Below are positions 1-10,740 of a DNA stretch of 64,000 nucleotides, in pieces. Under the pieces are notes generated by a model. That model had not been told where the DNA came from, ran no database searches, and saw only the letters and a program-made list of their open reading frames with translations. This DNA is from Helianthus annuus (taxonomy: Eukaryota > Streptophyta > Magnoliopsida > Asterales > Asteraceae), in assembly GCF_002127325.2 (NCBI RefSeq), contig NC_035437.2, positions 173,448,530 through 173,512,529 on the forward strand. Reading direction: 5' to 3'. The position numbers were made by a program, and so were the translations under genes. Position 1 is the first letter of the stretch. Each line of letters opens with the position of its first letter.

Positions 1-119
1 TTGATGTATTCTACTTTTGGCTTTTCATGTACAATACTTTTCACCGAAATATCTATTAATTTTTTCATATCTGCTTCTTTTTTCTTAAAAGTAAGTTAGA
101 AGTGTGGATCCAAATTTAT
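1..119 (+). repeat. Left copy of a direct repeat flanking a 1.1-kb inverted-repeat element
   Basis: This stretch and 1404-1540 are clearly the same sequence in the same orientation. Both run through TATTCTACTTTTG, then ATATCTATTAATTTTTTCAT, then AAGTAAGTTAGAA. The right copy has a small extra AT-rich insertion. The pair brackets the element at about 200-1340. It may be a local duplication or the remains of a larger repeat; I cannot assign a family. Confidence 0.6.
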
Positions 120-199
120 AAAAATAAAAAATAAAAAAATATGATTTATAATTATATTATCTATGTAGGTTGAGTTATAATATAAAGTGCTTTAAGGAT

Positions 200-1340
200 A
201 AGAAGTCACTAGAGAGTGACAAGTGTCCAATGAAAAATCAAGTGAGAGGGTAGTTTCGTCAATAAACTCCATATGCACATGCTTCTCACATGCTAGGAAA
301 CATGCACATGCAAGTCACATGATATTTCCCCTCAATTTTTTAAACGTCCGTAACTTTTTATACGTCGTTTGTTTTTTTAAAAAATTACACTATAAAATCG
401 AGCGTCTTTTTATCTTTAATATAAGTACCCTATTGTTATACTTTTCAAAAAAAATTCGAAAACACAGTTGCATATTACACAATCGACATAACGTAAAACA
501 CAATGAGTATCAAACTAAAAACACAATGGAAAGTAGACAAAAAACACAATCGATAATAACAGATAAAAGACACAATAGACATCAAACTAAAACACAATGT
601 ACATAACGTATTACACAATGAATATCAACCTAAAAACGCAATGGAAAGTAGATTAAATACACAATTGATGACAACAAATAAAAGGCACAATGGACATCGA
701 ACTAAAACACAATGAACATCAGACTAAAACACAATGAACAACAAAACAAAAACTCAATGAACTACATATTAAAACACAATAGATAGCAGGCTAAACACAA
801 TAACCAGAACCTATAACACAATGTATAGAAAACTCACCTAGTTATAATACACAATAATCATAACTAATAACACAATGTATTGAAAACCTAGATATAACAT
901 CATCTTCATTGTATCATAATTATGTTATAGGTTCTAATAAAAACACAATGTACAAAACCTAAATTAACATTATGTTATAAGTTTTGATAATTACACAATG
1001 TATAGAAACCCTATTAAAAACGTAATGACCAAAACCCAGTTGAAAGACACAATGACCAGAACCTTTAACACAATGCAAAGAAAACCCAGTAAAAACGAAT
1101 TTTTTTACATAGCATTATCATACTCATATTTAAGATAAAAAAACGCTGGTTATTATGGTGAATTTTTTTTAAAAAATAATGTTGTATGAAAAAGTTATGT
1201 ACATTTTAAATTGATGGGAGTAATTGGCACGTGTCTCTCATGTGGAGAGAGAAAGTCAATAAATGTAGGATTCCCTTTATGCCCTTTCACTATTTTCTTT
1301 TTATTAAAACTAATCTCAACCCTTCAAATTAAAGATCAAT
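200..1340. mobile_element. Inverted-repeat element with ACACAATG-rich core
   Basis: The left part (about 330-480) and the right part (about 1085-1200) are imperfect inverted copies of each other. Both carry a TTTTTTAAAAAATTACAC type stretch, a GAGCGT or AACGCT motif and a TATACGT or GTATGAA stretch. Between them lies an irregular array of AAAACACAATG motifs. The same end sequence recurs at about 9700-9830 and, as a fragment, at 24990-25065 plus 25485-25530, so this is a dispersed family. No transposase is visible and the superfamily is uncertain. Confidence 0.5.
470..1090 (+). repeat. Irregular tandem array of AAAACACAATG motifs
   Basis: The motif ACACAATG or a one-base variant occurs about every 20-40 bases, with AAACTAA and AACATC spacers. 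It is the reverse complement of the CATTGYGTTTTA motif that dominates 7700-9690, so the two arrays belong to related elements. The short open frame at 223-606 is made of this repeat and I do not regard it as a gene. Confidence 0.6.
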
Positions 1341-1403
1341 GGTTTATAATCCTTCTTACCCTTCTTATTTATTTCGTCCTTTGTATTTGATACTATTCCT
1401 ATC

Positions 1404-1540
1404 TTGATATATTCTACTTTTGTTTTTTCATGTACAACTTTTCACCTAAATATCTATTAATTTTTTCATATCTACTTTATTTTCAATTATTTGTTCTTTT
1501 TCTTAAAAAGTAAGTTAGAATTGTGAATCCAATTTATTTT
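1404..1540 (+). repeat. Right copy of the flanking direct repeat
   Basis: This is the partner of 1-119, about 85-90 percent alike by eye, with a short extra segment near 1480-1500. Confidence 0.6.
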
Positions 1541-1603
1541 TATCAAACGATAGGATAAATACTATGATCTAAGGACATATCCCATCAAATTGGTGTACGA
1601 TTA

Positions 1604-1939
1604 GGGTGGAGGGTATAAGGGTGTTTGAGTTGAGTGTTTGAGTGGATAAACACATCGGTGACCACCCCCACTATTTTGAGTTGGGTGTTTGAGTTGGAGA
1701 GAGGTAGTGAATTTCGGTGAGTGTTCACCGATTGAGAGAGGAGAGTGATGAGAGGAGAGGAGAGGAGAGGGGAGAGAGAGAGGCTCAACCAATCATGTTT
1801 TTTTTTATTTGAGGGGTGTTTGACTATACCTAGTGATTGAGTGTAAAATGGAGAGTAGAATGGGTTGTTGACATGGCATAATATTAATGGCTAGGATTTC
1901 ACTCAAACACCCAAAAATCGGTGACTATACCCTCCATCC
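1604..1939. mobile_element. PIF/Harbinger-like MITE (Tourist type)
   Basis: The ends are inverted repeats: GGGTGGAGGGTATA on the left and TATACCCTCCATCC on the right. Both ends are flanked by TTA (1601-1603 and 1940-1942), the 3-bp target duplication typical of PIF/Harbinger. Inside both termini the repeat continues through CGGTGA and GGGTGTTTGAG motifs. It has no coding capacity. It lies just past the point where the copia gag-protease frame at 1940-3140 stops making sense. Confidence 0.75.
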
Positions 1940-3140
1940 TTAAAAAGTTTTCCACAGAAGTTGCCAAAAATATCAAATTGTTGAATTGGGCAGGCGTCGT
2001 TTTCATTCAATGCATCCAACAAGTTGTAATGGCCAACAAGTTGTAATGGGGAGAGGAGAGTGGGTAACAATAGAGTTGCGCATTTTAGCGTTGACTGGTG
2101 AATCCTCAACACCTACAATCTTTGATAGCCCGTTATTACTCATATTAACAACCCCAAAGTTACTATGTGTATAAGATGAATAAAAATCCCTTTGTGACAT
2201 CACATGACATGTAGCATCACTGTCAACAACCCAACTCGAATCATCATGTGCAATGTTCAGCATATCATAGTCACAACAAACAAAGAACTCTTCAGTAGCA
2301 GCATTAACTTTAGCAGTATCATTTCCATAATTATCTTTCTTATGGTTGTTCTTTTGATTGTTGTAATTAGCCTTCTTGTTCTCCTTCTTTAGTTGTCTAC
2401 AAAATTTAATAGTGTGTTTTTTCCTACCACAATGATGACACTCATAATCGGCAAACTTACCTCTGGACTTACTACGATGCTTCCCTTTGTTACTCGGACC
2501 TCTACTTTGACTTATCCCCCTACTTTCTGTGACTAAGACATTTGAATGTAAATAGGAACCCTGTGATTTTCGTCTCATCTATTCATTTAGAATACCGCCT
2601 TTAGCCATTTCCATAGTGATAATACCATTAGTTGCAGAGTTGGACAATGATGTCCTAAAAGTCTCCCAAGAATATGGTAAAGTACCAAGAAGCCATAAGC
2701 CTTGTATCCCGTCCTCAAACTTAATACCCATTCCAGCAAGCTGATTAATAATACCCTGAAAAACATTTAAATGATTAGTAACAGGAGTTCCATCATTGTA
2801 CTTCAAATTTATCAATTGTTTAATCAAGAACAGTTTATTGTTTCCAATCTTCTGAGCATACAACTCCTCAAGCTTGTTCCATAAAGTACGAGCGTGAGTC
2901 TCCCCGCTAATATGGTTCAAAACATTACCATCAACCCACTGGCAAATATAGCCACAAACTTTTCTGGGCAAGATATTTCATTCTTCATCTGTTTTACCTT
3001 CAGGTTTATCGGTATTAACCACGGGCATATAATAATCTTTCACATAAAGGAGATCTTCCATCTTGCCTCTCCAAACATGATAATTATGACCATTCAAATT
3101 CACAATCCTACTCGTATTAGCTTCAATCGTTCAAACAAGT
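1940..3140 (-). pseudogene. Ty1/copia gag-protease fragment, broken
   Basis: Read on the minus strand, this is the start of a copia polyprotein. Around 3090-3060 is the NGHNYHVWRGKMEDLL type opening of plant copia gag. The gag core (UBN2-like, 2971-2580) contains GETHARTLWNKLEELYA. A CCHC-like knuckle follows near 2440-2400, then a protease-like stretch with DSDATCHV, where copia elements normally have a DSGAT site. In-frame stops occur near 2992 and at 2579-2581, and the frame decays near 2050. Integrase, reverse transcriptase and the other LTR are absent. This is a truncated, inactive element. Confidence 0.85.
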
Positions 3141-3160
3141 TTCAAACCCAATAACAAGAG

Positions 3161-3178
3161 CCAATTGTCTGATACCAC
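3161..3178 (-). other. Primer binding site of the copia element
   Basis: On the minus strand TGGTATCAGACAATTGGC lies three bases inside the LTR end CCCATCA. TGGTATCAGA is the initiator-tRNA-Met complementary site used by many plant copia elements. Confidence 0.75.
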
Positions 3179-3497
3179 TCTGATGGGAAATACGCAGGAC
3201 CCTATCACAAACGGTAAATAAAAAATGCGGAAGCAAACTTCGTTTGACCAAAGGTTTTCCCAACTTAAATGAACGAGGATGCAAACAAATAGGTACAAAA
3301 GTAACAATAAATAGACACCGAATTTTAACGTGGAAAACCTCTAAAAAAGGAGAGTAAAAACTAGGGGACTACCAGAGCCGCTTCAAATCCACTATCACCA
3401 AAATATAGCAATACAAAGTCTTCTCTAGGTAAAACTAACTAGAGGCATAGAAAACCATCATATACTTAGCACAAACTTTTATATGAAATAAAATATA

Positions 3498-3873
3498 GAG
3501 TAAATTGCCATTTTAGTCCCTAAGGTTTGGTACAAATTGTCATTTTAGTCCAAATAGTTTTTTTCTTTGGGTCCCTGACTTTTCCATTTTCTTGCCATTT
3601 TGATCACATTGCCTAACTCCTTTTTCTTGCCATTTTGTCATAACCGTTGTGTAGTGATAACCAGTGGTAGTTTACAACATAATTTATAAACCTCATAATA
3701 ATTTAATGTCAAAAATACCCCTAATTATAACTTGGTTTTTAGACTAAGTTAGGCAATATGATCAAAATGGCAAGAAAAAGGAAAAGTCAGGGACCTAGAG
3801 GAGAGAAAAAAAACTATTTTGACTAAAATAACAATTTGGACAAAAACTCAGGAACTAAAATGGCAATTTACTC
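3498..3873. mobile_element. MULE-like non-autonomous element A (9-bp TSD)
   Basis: The termini are GAGTAAATTGCC and GGCAATTTACTC, with inverted similarity for about 65 bp including a TTTTAGTCC motif. The flanks carry a perfect 9-bp duplication TAAAATATA at 3489-3497 and 3874-3882. A 9-bp duplication points to the Mutator superfamily. There is no coding region. It is inserted in the copia LTR. Confidence 0.85.
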
Positions 3874-4399
3874 TAAAATATAAGAAAAAACGAGTAAGGG
3901 GTATCACCAACAAAATTAACGCTTAATCTAAACTTCTTCTCTTCAGAAAAGGCACCAAGACTTGAGCCGCTAATTTTCACTTTTTCGTCTCTTTCTGTTG
4001 TTGATGGCAGAAGCACACAACAACACAAAACCCGTCTTATTCTTGATCTTGCGTAGGAGGCCAAAGCCCAAAAAAAACACCACACCTATAATTTTGATTT
4101 CTTTTTCCATGTGCCAGGCCCACCAAAAGAAATCACAATAATTATATTCATTTCCTCCAAGATGACGTCACAACATAAACCAATTTATCTTTTTTTATAG
4201 AGTAAACTGTCATTTTGGTCCCTGTGGTTTGAGCACTTTTACGATTTTAGTCCAAATTTCAAACCTTTTAAATCTGGGTCCCTGTGGTTTCACTTTTATT
4301 GTCATTTTAGTCCAAAATTCAAAAAACCCTTTATTTAACTGTTGGAAGCTGCCTATCTTGTCTTCTTGTTCAGGGGTAAATTGGTCATTTTATTAGTTA

Positions 4400-4711
4400 G
4401 AGTTAATTGCCCGGATGGTCCCTGTGGTTTCATGTTTTTTCACGTTTGGTCCCCATCTTTTGAAAATAGCAGGTATGCTCCCTATGGTTTGTTATTTTGT
4501 TACTTGGATAGTCCCCTGAGTAGATGTCAGTTAGTTTGGAAATAGGAGGTATGCTCCCTATGGTTTGTCATTTGTTACTCGGATAGTCCCCTGAGTAAAT
4601 GTCAGGGGACTATCCGAGTAACAAAATGACAAACCATAGGGAGCATACCTGCTATTTCCAAAAGGCGGGGACTAAACGTGAAACCACAGGGACCATCCGG
4701 GCAATTAACTC
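4400..4711. mobile_element. MULE-like element C nested in element B (9-bp TSD)
   Basis: The termini are GAGTTAATTGCCCGGATGG and CCATCCGGGCAATTAACTC, flanked by a perfect 9-bp TATTAGTTA at 4391-4399 and 4712-4720. Almost the whole element is one inverted repeat, including TGGTCCCTGTGGTTTCA and its complement. It is younger than element B, which it interrupts. Confidence 0.87.
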
Positions 4712-5232
4712 TATTAGTTATTATAACATATTATTGATTTAAAATATCTCTAATAATTAAAAACAAAAGAAGAATTAAAAAAAGAATATACTGCCTTTCT
4801 CTCAGAACTCTCTTATGCCTTTCTCTCTCTTAACTCTCTCTCTCCTCCTATCTCTCTAAACACCACACCACTCGAGCTCCACCACCACCACCATAAACAA
4901 CCCACTTTCCTCTCACCCACCACCACTCTAGCCACCGCTGCCTGACCACAACAACCACCCGGACACCGCCATCCAACCCTAACCACAACCAACACCCGGC
5001 CACCACTACCCATCCTCTCCAATCTTAGATCTGTAACATCTCCGCCGCCACCTCCGCTTTACACACATAATAGCCGACTGATTTTCACCTATTAATGAAG
5101 CTTTTGAGAGCATCCCACCCTTCTGCCACCATGGCCACCGGAACCTGTTCTGGGTTTTCTCCTCCGACCAGTTTCCGAGATGGGTTTGGCCGGAATATTC
5201 CTCCGGTGCTGAAGATTGTTGGCGATGGTGAT

Positions 5233-5340
5233 AAAGTTTATGTGGTTGTTGGGAAGTTTGTTGAAAAGGCATTGTCTTTGTTTTATTGGAATTTTAGGAG
5301 GTTCAGAGATAGAGATATATGTATTATTCATGTTCATCAG
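5233..5340 (+). pseudogene. Captured exon fragment, USP domain of a plant U-box/kinase type protein
   Basis: The frame reads KVYVVVGKFVEKAL, then WNFRRF, then ICIIHVHQ. In plant U-box proteins of the PUB33/PUB52 type the N-terminal universal-stress-like domain begins in the same way (KV.VAVGK, W, ICIIHVHQP). The resemblance is from memory of the family, not a search. Upstream, an ATG-led open frame starts at 5095; downstream it continues without family similarity to 5418. The fragment is the first strand and helix only, so no function is expected. Confidence 0.55.
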
Positions 5341-5693
5341 TTTCAATTTAGTTTCGAATTTGGATTTGAATCAAGTTTTAGCTTTGGTACTAATTGGGCC
5401 TATTTTGGTATATGGTGACCAATAGTTGTGTTCTTGTTAACTTTTAGGGATTTGAATTAATGGGAGCTTTTCTTTTATTTGATTGAATTTGTTTGTTTTT
5501 TTAGAACTTGAAATCTGCTTATATAAACTCAGGATTGATGGTGATGGCGGAGGTGTTAAAAAAGGAGGCGGTGACAGAGGTGTTAAAGGGGAGGTGGCGG
5601 TGGCTAGAGTGGTGGTGGGTGAGATGAAAGTGGGTTGTTTATGGTGGTGGTGGTGGTGGTGGTGGTGCTAGAGTAGTGGTTAGAGAGAGACAG

Positions 5694-5735
<42 letters not shown>

Positions 5736-6164
5736 CTGAGAGTTATGTGAGAGATCTGATTTTTTTTTTAATTTTTAATCTTTTAAAATTCTTTTTTGTT
5801 TTAATTATTAGTGATATTTTAAAATCAATTAGAAAATGAAAGGGATTATTTATGTTAATTAATAATTTGTTAAAATAACTCATAAAATGACCAATTTGCC
5901 TCTAAACAAGAAGACAAAATAGACAGCTTACAACAGTCAAATAAGGGGTGTTTTGAATTTTGGACTAAAATGGCAATAAAAATGAAACCATAGGGACCCA
6001 AATTTAAAATATTTGAAATTTGGACTAAAATGTTAAAAGTGCCCAAACCACAAGGACCAAAATGACAGTTTACTCTTTTTTATATCTATAAAGTAAACTA
6101 ATAATATAACCCATGTAATTTAGAGATGGGTTGGGCTTTCTTATGGGCAAAAAATAACCCAACA

Positions 6165-7215
6165 ATACATAGTCACTTACAATGGAAGTCTTGACACTTG
6201 GTTATACACCAAGTCACAAGTTTAGGTGGAAAATAAATCATCCAAACATGACTAAAGTACTACAATTTTGATCCGTCTCGAATTTAAATATACTTAATGG
6301 ACTTAAAACGTATAGTATGTTAGTGAGTTTTAGTTACGAAAACATTCTTGAGACAGTCTACCTATTTAAAGGTGGAAGTGGTGTCGATTTCTATGAGTTA
6401 AAATGCTTGATTCTAAGGCTGCACGGTATGGCAGCGTCCTCCGTCCCGTCCTCCCTCGGCGACGCCACGTCCCCGTCGTCACACCACGCCGCCCCCTCCG
6501 TCCCGTCCTCCCCGTCCGAATTCAGGCGTTTGCGACGGAGCAAACCGGTGGGCCCCCCTCCGTTTCTTCTCGGCGACGTCCGTCACCCCATCCCGCCCCG
6601 CCCCGTCTTCAGCCCCCCTCCGTCACCATACCGTTCAACCTAAAGCATTATGAGAGATTAAGATAACATTGAATCAATGAGATGAAGTATACACGTGAGG
6701 CATTTTTTTACTAACATATAAAGGAAAACTATGCAAATAATGCATCAGTCTGTAGCAGTTTGCGTTGAATCCAACAGTTTAACCCAACACCACAAAACCA
6801 ACCATGGAACCAACCAGTTCAATAAGGTTTAATTGTCCATCTTAACCAGCGACCACCAACACTGACTCGACCCAGGACCTGTGCGTTGCGACGAACCTAT
6901 TAAATAGGAAAATTAGACGTAAAAATGTTGAACCACACATGCACGCTGCCGCGTGTTAACTCGCAAAATTTTGAATGAAACATAAAAACGTTGAACCGCA
7001 CACGTACATTGCGCCGTATTAACTCAAAAAAAGTAGAACAAAACGTAAAAAGGAAATTTGCGAAAGATGAAAAGTATAGGGAACAAATGTTGAAAGTAAA
7101 AAACTTGTGAGGTTAAATTGCAAATAATTAAAAGTTTTTGGTTAAAATTAAAAAAAAATGTGTAGGGTGAAAATTGCAAAAGGTAAAAACCTTTGGATTA
7201 AATGTAAAACAACCA

Positions 7216-7248
<33 letters not shown>

Positions 7249-7690
7249 AAAAACTCTAAAAACATAAAGTATAGGTGAGGATCAAATATGATTATGACAT
7301 ATGGTAAAATTTAAAATAAAGAGGAAGGGTATTTTAGTCAATCTTACCCAATCTTCTCCATTCTTCTTCTCTCTGTAACTTCAAAACCCACATCTTCAAC
7401 CTTTACTTCACTTTCTATCTCAATAATCACTACATTATAGTGCGATTTTCGTCACCAATCAATGATTCAAACACCAAATCAACGTGTTCTTCAACTTTTT
7501 TCAAGAAACCCAGTATAATTCCATACAATATCTCATTTTTTCCTGTGATTTTGAAGCGAATCACTCGATTCGTTCGATTCGATTGCTGATAAGTGTTTCT
7601 GACATTCAAATTTCGTCAATCGGTGAAGAAATCTGAAGAAATCAGCTTCGATCTATGTAAGAATTTTTTGAATTGCATTTTTACGATCGG
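6165..7690. other. Gene-free interval with a GC-rich patch and a poly-T run
   Basis: I find no supportable gene. At 6420-6640 there is an abrupt GC-rich patch of CCGTCC and CGGCGAC motifs, bounded by loosely inverted CACGGTATGG and CCATACCGTTC, probably a small DNA element. Two diverged copies of a segment with CACGCTGC or CATTGCG and CGTGTTAACTC lie at about 6910-7030. A run of T occupies about 7219-7247. The stretch at 7330-7690 looks like 5'-UTR or promoter-type DNA (CTTCTTCTCTC) without a following frame. Confidence 0.45.
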
Positions 7691-7699
7691 GGTTTTTGA

Positions 7700-9690
7700 A
7701 TTGAGTCATTGCGTTTTACAATCTTGGCGGGGGTCCGGGGGCAGAGCCCCTAACTGGGGTCGAGCTGCCAGGTCAGCTTGGAAATTTTTTTTTTATTAAA
7801 TTGCTTTAATAAAACTGCATCAGAAAAATTAATTTTCTGGAAATTGCCTCATTTTCATAGACAGTTTTTGAAGTGTTTTTAGTCATTGCGTTTTAGGTAA
7901 AACACATTTTTATGTGTTTTCAGTCCATTGTGTTTTAGAGAGAACACCTTATTTTGTGTTTTTAGGCCATTGCGTTTTAGAAATAAGACATTTTATGTTT
8001 TTTCTGGCTATTGCGTTTTAGAAAAAACACATTTTTGAAGTGTTTGTAGTTCATTGTGTTTTAGGTAAAACACATTTTTATGTGTTTTCAGCAGTGGCGG
8101 ACCCAGGAATTTTTCCATGGGGGTGCGGAACATTTTTAAAAATTTTAGACCCCTAGGTATATAAGTAAAAAAATTGGTTCGTATCAGGTCGGGTCGGGTC
8201 GGGTCGGGTCGGGTCATGTAAAACAAACGAACATCAAACTAAATTTATATAATCATCAAAAACATGTCAAACCTTGTTACAAACATAATTAAAACGTCGA
8301 CGCCCTACGGGTTTTCATTTTTTGAAATCTATCCAAAACATCATCTAAAGATAATTTCTTAAGCAACTCTTTCTCTATATAACATAAGTTTATCGCTCCA
8401 TAATATAATGTTTCAATTTTTATTTTAATTTTCAACTATTCAAGCCCTAGAAACCATAACGTAAGTTGTAATCACACTAAAATATATAAACAACATAATC
8501 ACCCTAAAAATCATCTAAACAACCATAAACAACGTCAAAACACACAAAATTTCAAACCTATTTAACAACTTTATTACCCTTTTTTCTCCTATAATATCAA
8601 CCAAAATCATCAAAATAACAAAGAAACTTACCCGTGTTCATTCCGATTAGATTTAGCGTCAAACGACGGTGGTATGGTGGTTGATTACGGTGGTCGCCGG
8701 CTGCTAGACTGTTGTCGCTGGGTGATGTTGTTCGTTGGCAGTGCAGGGACGCAAGAGAGAGAGCGGGAGAGAATTTCTAAAGGTTTGGGTTTTAATTATT
8801 TTATTATAGTTTGAAATATTGTTGGGTTTGGTTAATGGGCTAAGACTTAATGGGCTAGCTAGTTAGGAAAATTATAAGGGGGTAAAGGTATGAGTATTTG
8901 GGTTTAGTTAGTTAGGTATTAAAAGTTATATAATTTAGGTAGTATTTTTTTTTTAAATAAGAGTTTACTAAAAAAATTTAAAATATAAATTGATAACACA
9001 TTTTACCTAAGGGGTGCGAAAAATTTCAAGGTTGCGGTCGAAAAATTCCAAGGGGTGCGGACGAAAAATTTCAAGGGTGCGGTCGAAAAATTCCAAGGGG
9101 TGCGGACGAAAAATTCCAAGGGGTGCGGACGAGATTTTCGACGGAACTTAGCACTAAATTTTTTTTTCCCCGGGAGTGCGCCCGCCCACCTTGGACTATA
9201 CTTGTGTCCGCCCCTGGTTTTCAGTCTATTGCGTTTTAGAAAAAAAGACATTTTTAAGTGTTTTCTGGCCATTGCGTTTTACAAATAAGACATTTCTTTG
9301 TATTTTTAGTGCATTGCGTTTTAGGTAAAAACACATTTTTATGTGTTTTCAGTCCATTGCGTTTTAGAAAGTACACCTTTTGTGTTTTTAGGCCATTGCG
9401 TTTTAGAAATAAGACATTTTTAAGTGTTTTCTGGCCATTGCGTTTTAGAAATAAGACACTTGTTTGTGTTTTTGGTGCATTGCGTTTTAGGTAAAACACA
9501 TTTTTATGTGTTTTCAGTCCATTGCGTTTTAGAAAGTACACTTTCTTTTGTGTTTTTAGGCTATTTTGTTTTAGAAATAAGACATTTCTTTGTGTTTTTT
9601 GTGCATTGCCTTTTACAAAAAAAGTCATTTTTTACGTTTTTTTTTTTCATTGCGTTTTACGCAACTGAGTTGTTTTCCATTGCGTTTTAC
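7700..9690 (+). repeat. Tandem array of CATTGCGTTTTA units, split by a hAT element
   Basis: At least sixteen units carry CATTGCGTTTTA or CATTGTGTTTTA at a spacing of about 40-44 bases. The units cycle through a higher-order order of spacers (GGTAAAACACA..., GAAAGTACA..., GAAATAAGACA...). Several spacers are palindromic, for example AAAACACA then TGTGTTTT. Because 42 is a multiple of three, the array is open in several frames on both strands, which I take as artefact. It is interrupted by the insertion at 8092-9216. Confidence 0.75.
8092..9216. mobile_element. hAT non-autonomous element with perfect 8-bp TSD
   Basis: The left end CAGTGGCGGACCCAGG and the reverse complement of the right end, CAGGGGCGGACACAAG, form the terminal inverted repeat. 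The flanks are an exact GTTTTCAG duplication at 8084-8091 and 9217-9224. Length, the CAG terminus and the 8-bp duplication fit hAT. Inside are a tandem GGGTCGGGTC run (about 8187-8215), a repeated AAGGGGTGCGGACGAAAAATT block (9005-9130), and a GA-rich tract near 8755, but no transposase frame. Confidence 0.88.
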
Positions 9691-9699
9691 GCAACTGGG

Positions 9700-9975
9700 T
9701 TTTCGAAAAAAAATTTCGAAAATATAGCAATAGTATACTCGTTTTAAAAATTAAAAAAAAAACGCTCGTTTTTTTGGTGTAATTTTTATAAAAAAATAAT
9801 GTCGTATGAAATTAACATTTAAAAAATGGGGGAAATTGGAGGAGAGAGAAACTATTGTCCTGGATTGACTACAATGCCCTTGCACAAACCCACGCGTCAC
9901 TTTTTTGATCTTCAATTTCACTCATTTAATCTTAGCCATTGATTAAATCAATTGATGGTCAATATTACTTCCTAG
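9700..9975 (+). repeat. Right-end segment of the ACACAATG/CATTGCG repeat family
   Basis: AAACGCTCGTTTTTTTGG, TGTAATTTTTATAAAAAAATAATG and CGTATGAAAT match the right end of the element at about 1100-1330. The following GGAGAGAGAAA and AGCCATTGATTAAAT match it too. It is evidently the end of the element that carries the array at 7700-9690. Confidence 0.5.
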
Positions 9976-10214
9976 ACTTTCTAGCTAAAAAACTTTCTAT
10001 TATATCCTAACCCTAATGTCGTATATCTAAAAATGTTGCTTATTAAAAGTATTTAAATTAAATTCTTTCATTATTTTAAAGAAATGATTGATCATGTATT
10101 TATTTAACAAATTCATTTTAATATCATTTTCTTCCCATTCTCCAACCAAACATTGTAATTGTAATTACCTATATATTACCTATATATTAATTATACAATG
10201 GAATGAATAGTAAA

Positions 10215-10445
10215 ATCCCTAACAGATAAGCAAATGGTATCGGTACTGGTATCAAATTTATCAAACCGGTGTATTTTCGGTACCAGTTCCGCACCAGTGT
10301 TCACCGGTTTTTACTCTCAAATACCGGTGCCGTACCAGTACCGACCAGTACGAACCGTACCGTACCAAGTATATTCGGTATAGGTACCCACTTTTGGGGA
10401 TTTCGGTAATGGTATTTTCGGTACCGGTTGATACCGAGCTCATCA
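10215..10445. repeat. GGTACCGGT-rich palindromic repeat
   Basis: The interval is packed with GGTACC, ACCGGT and GTACCGTACC motifs, many self-complementary. A second copy, in the opposite sense, lies at 38593-38805. No frame of interest. The remaining sequence from 9976 to 10214 and 10446 to 10740 is AT-rich with no recognisable feature. Confidence 0.55.
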
Positions 10446-10740
10446 AATGTTGTAGGAACGCAGCAATGCAAGTAATTGCACCGTTTAGATTACGATGAAT
10501 TTATCATCAAAATAGTGAATTCATCTAAATTCATTCAATTCATTTTTATGGTATTTGATTATTTAAAATTTTAAAATGATTTAAAGTTACGATGAATAGT
10601 TAATTCATCAAAATTCATTCATTTTTTTATAGTATTTGATTATTTTAAAATAATATTAATTATTGTTGTTTCTATTAATGCCATCAAATTGGTTAATGTT
10701 TGATGTGTTTAATTAAAATATACATATTTGTCGCAATTAG

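Larger units (their letters stand above)
4200..6075. mobile_element. Pack-MULE-like element B with long inverted arms (9-bp TSD)
   Basis: The termini GAGTAAACTGTCATTTTGG and CCAAAATGACAGTTTACTC are flanked by a perfect 9-bp TTTTTTATA at 4191-4199 and 6076-6084. The inverted arms extend far inward. A CT- and CCACCA-rich left arm (about 4795-4990) mirrors a GGTGGTGG and GAGAGA-rich right arm (about 5570-5750, including a pure GA run ending near 5730). The central loop holds a captured coding piece (5233-5340). The left arm is itself interrupted by element C. It sits in the copia LTR. Confidence 0.85.
3182..6164 (-). repeat. Copia LTR, interrupted by two MULE insertions
   Basis: On the minus strand the LTR begins TGTTGGG (6164) and ends CCCATCA (3182), next to the primer binding site. 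Removing the insertions at 3498-3873 and 4200-6075 with their target duplications leaves about 713 bp, a normal copia LTR size. The outer boundary at 6164 rests on the TG...CA rule and end symmetry only, since no second LTR is present to compare. Confidence 0.65.

Noticed and set aside
4813..5671. Open frames rich in Gly, Val and Trp or in Arg on both strands
   Set aside because: They come from the GGTGGTGG/CCACCACC arms of the Pack-MULE-like element.
6317..6666. Overlapping Pro/Ser/Arg-rich open frames
   Set aside because: They arise from a short GC-rich repeat-like patch and have no domain and no plausible codon pattern.
9254..9628. Open frame of about 124 codons with a repeating FLKRNGLKTQKN-like pattern
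   Set aside because: It is the translation of the 42-bp-period tandem array. The same region is open in several frames on both strands because the unit length is a multiple of three.
7700..9690. CRISPR-like regular repeat spacing
   Set aside because: This is a plant genome. The spacers are themselves repeated, and no cas genes exist; it is an ordinary tandem array.
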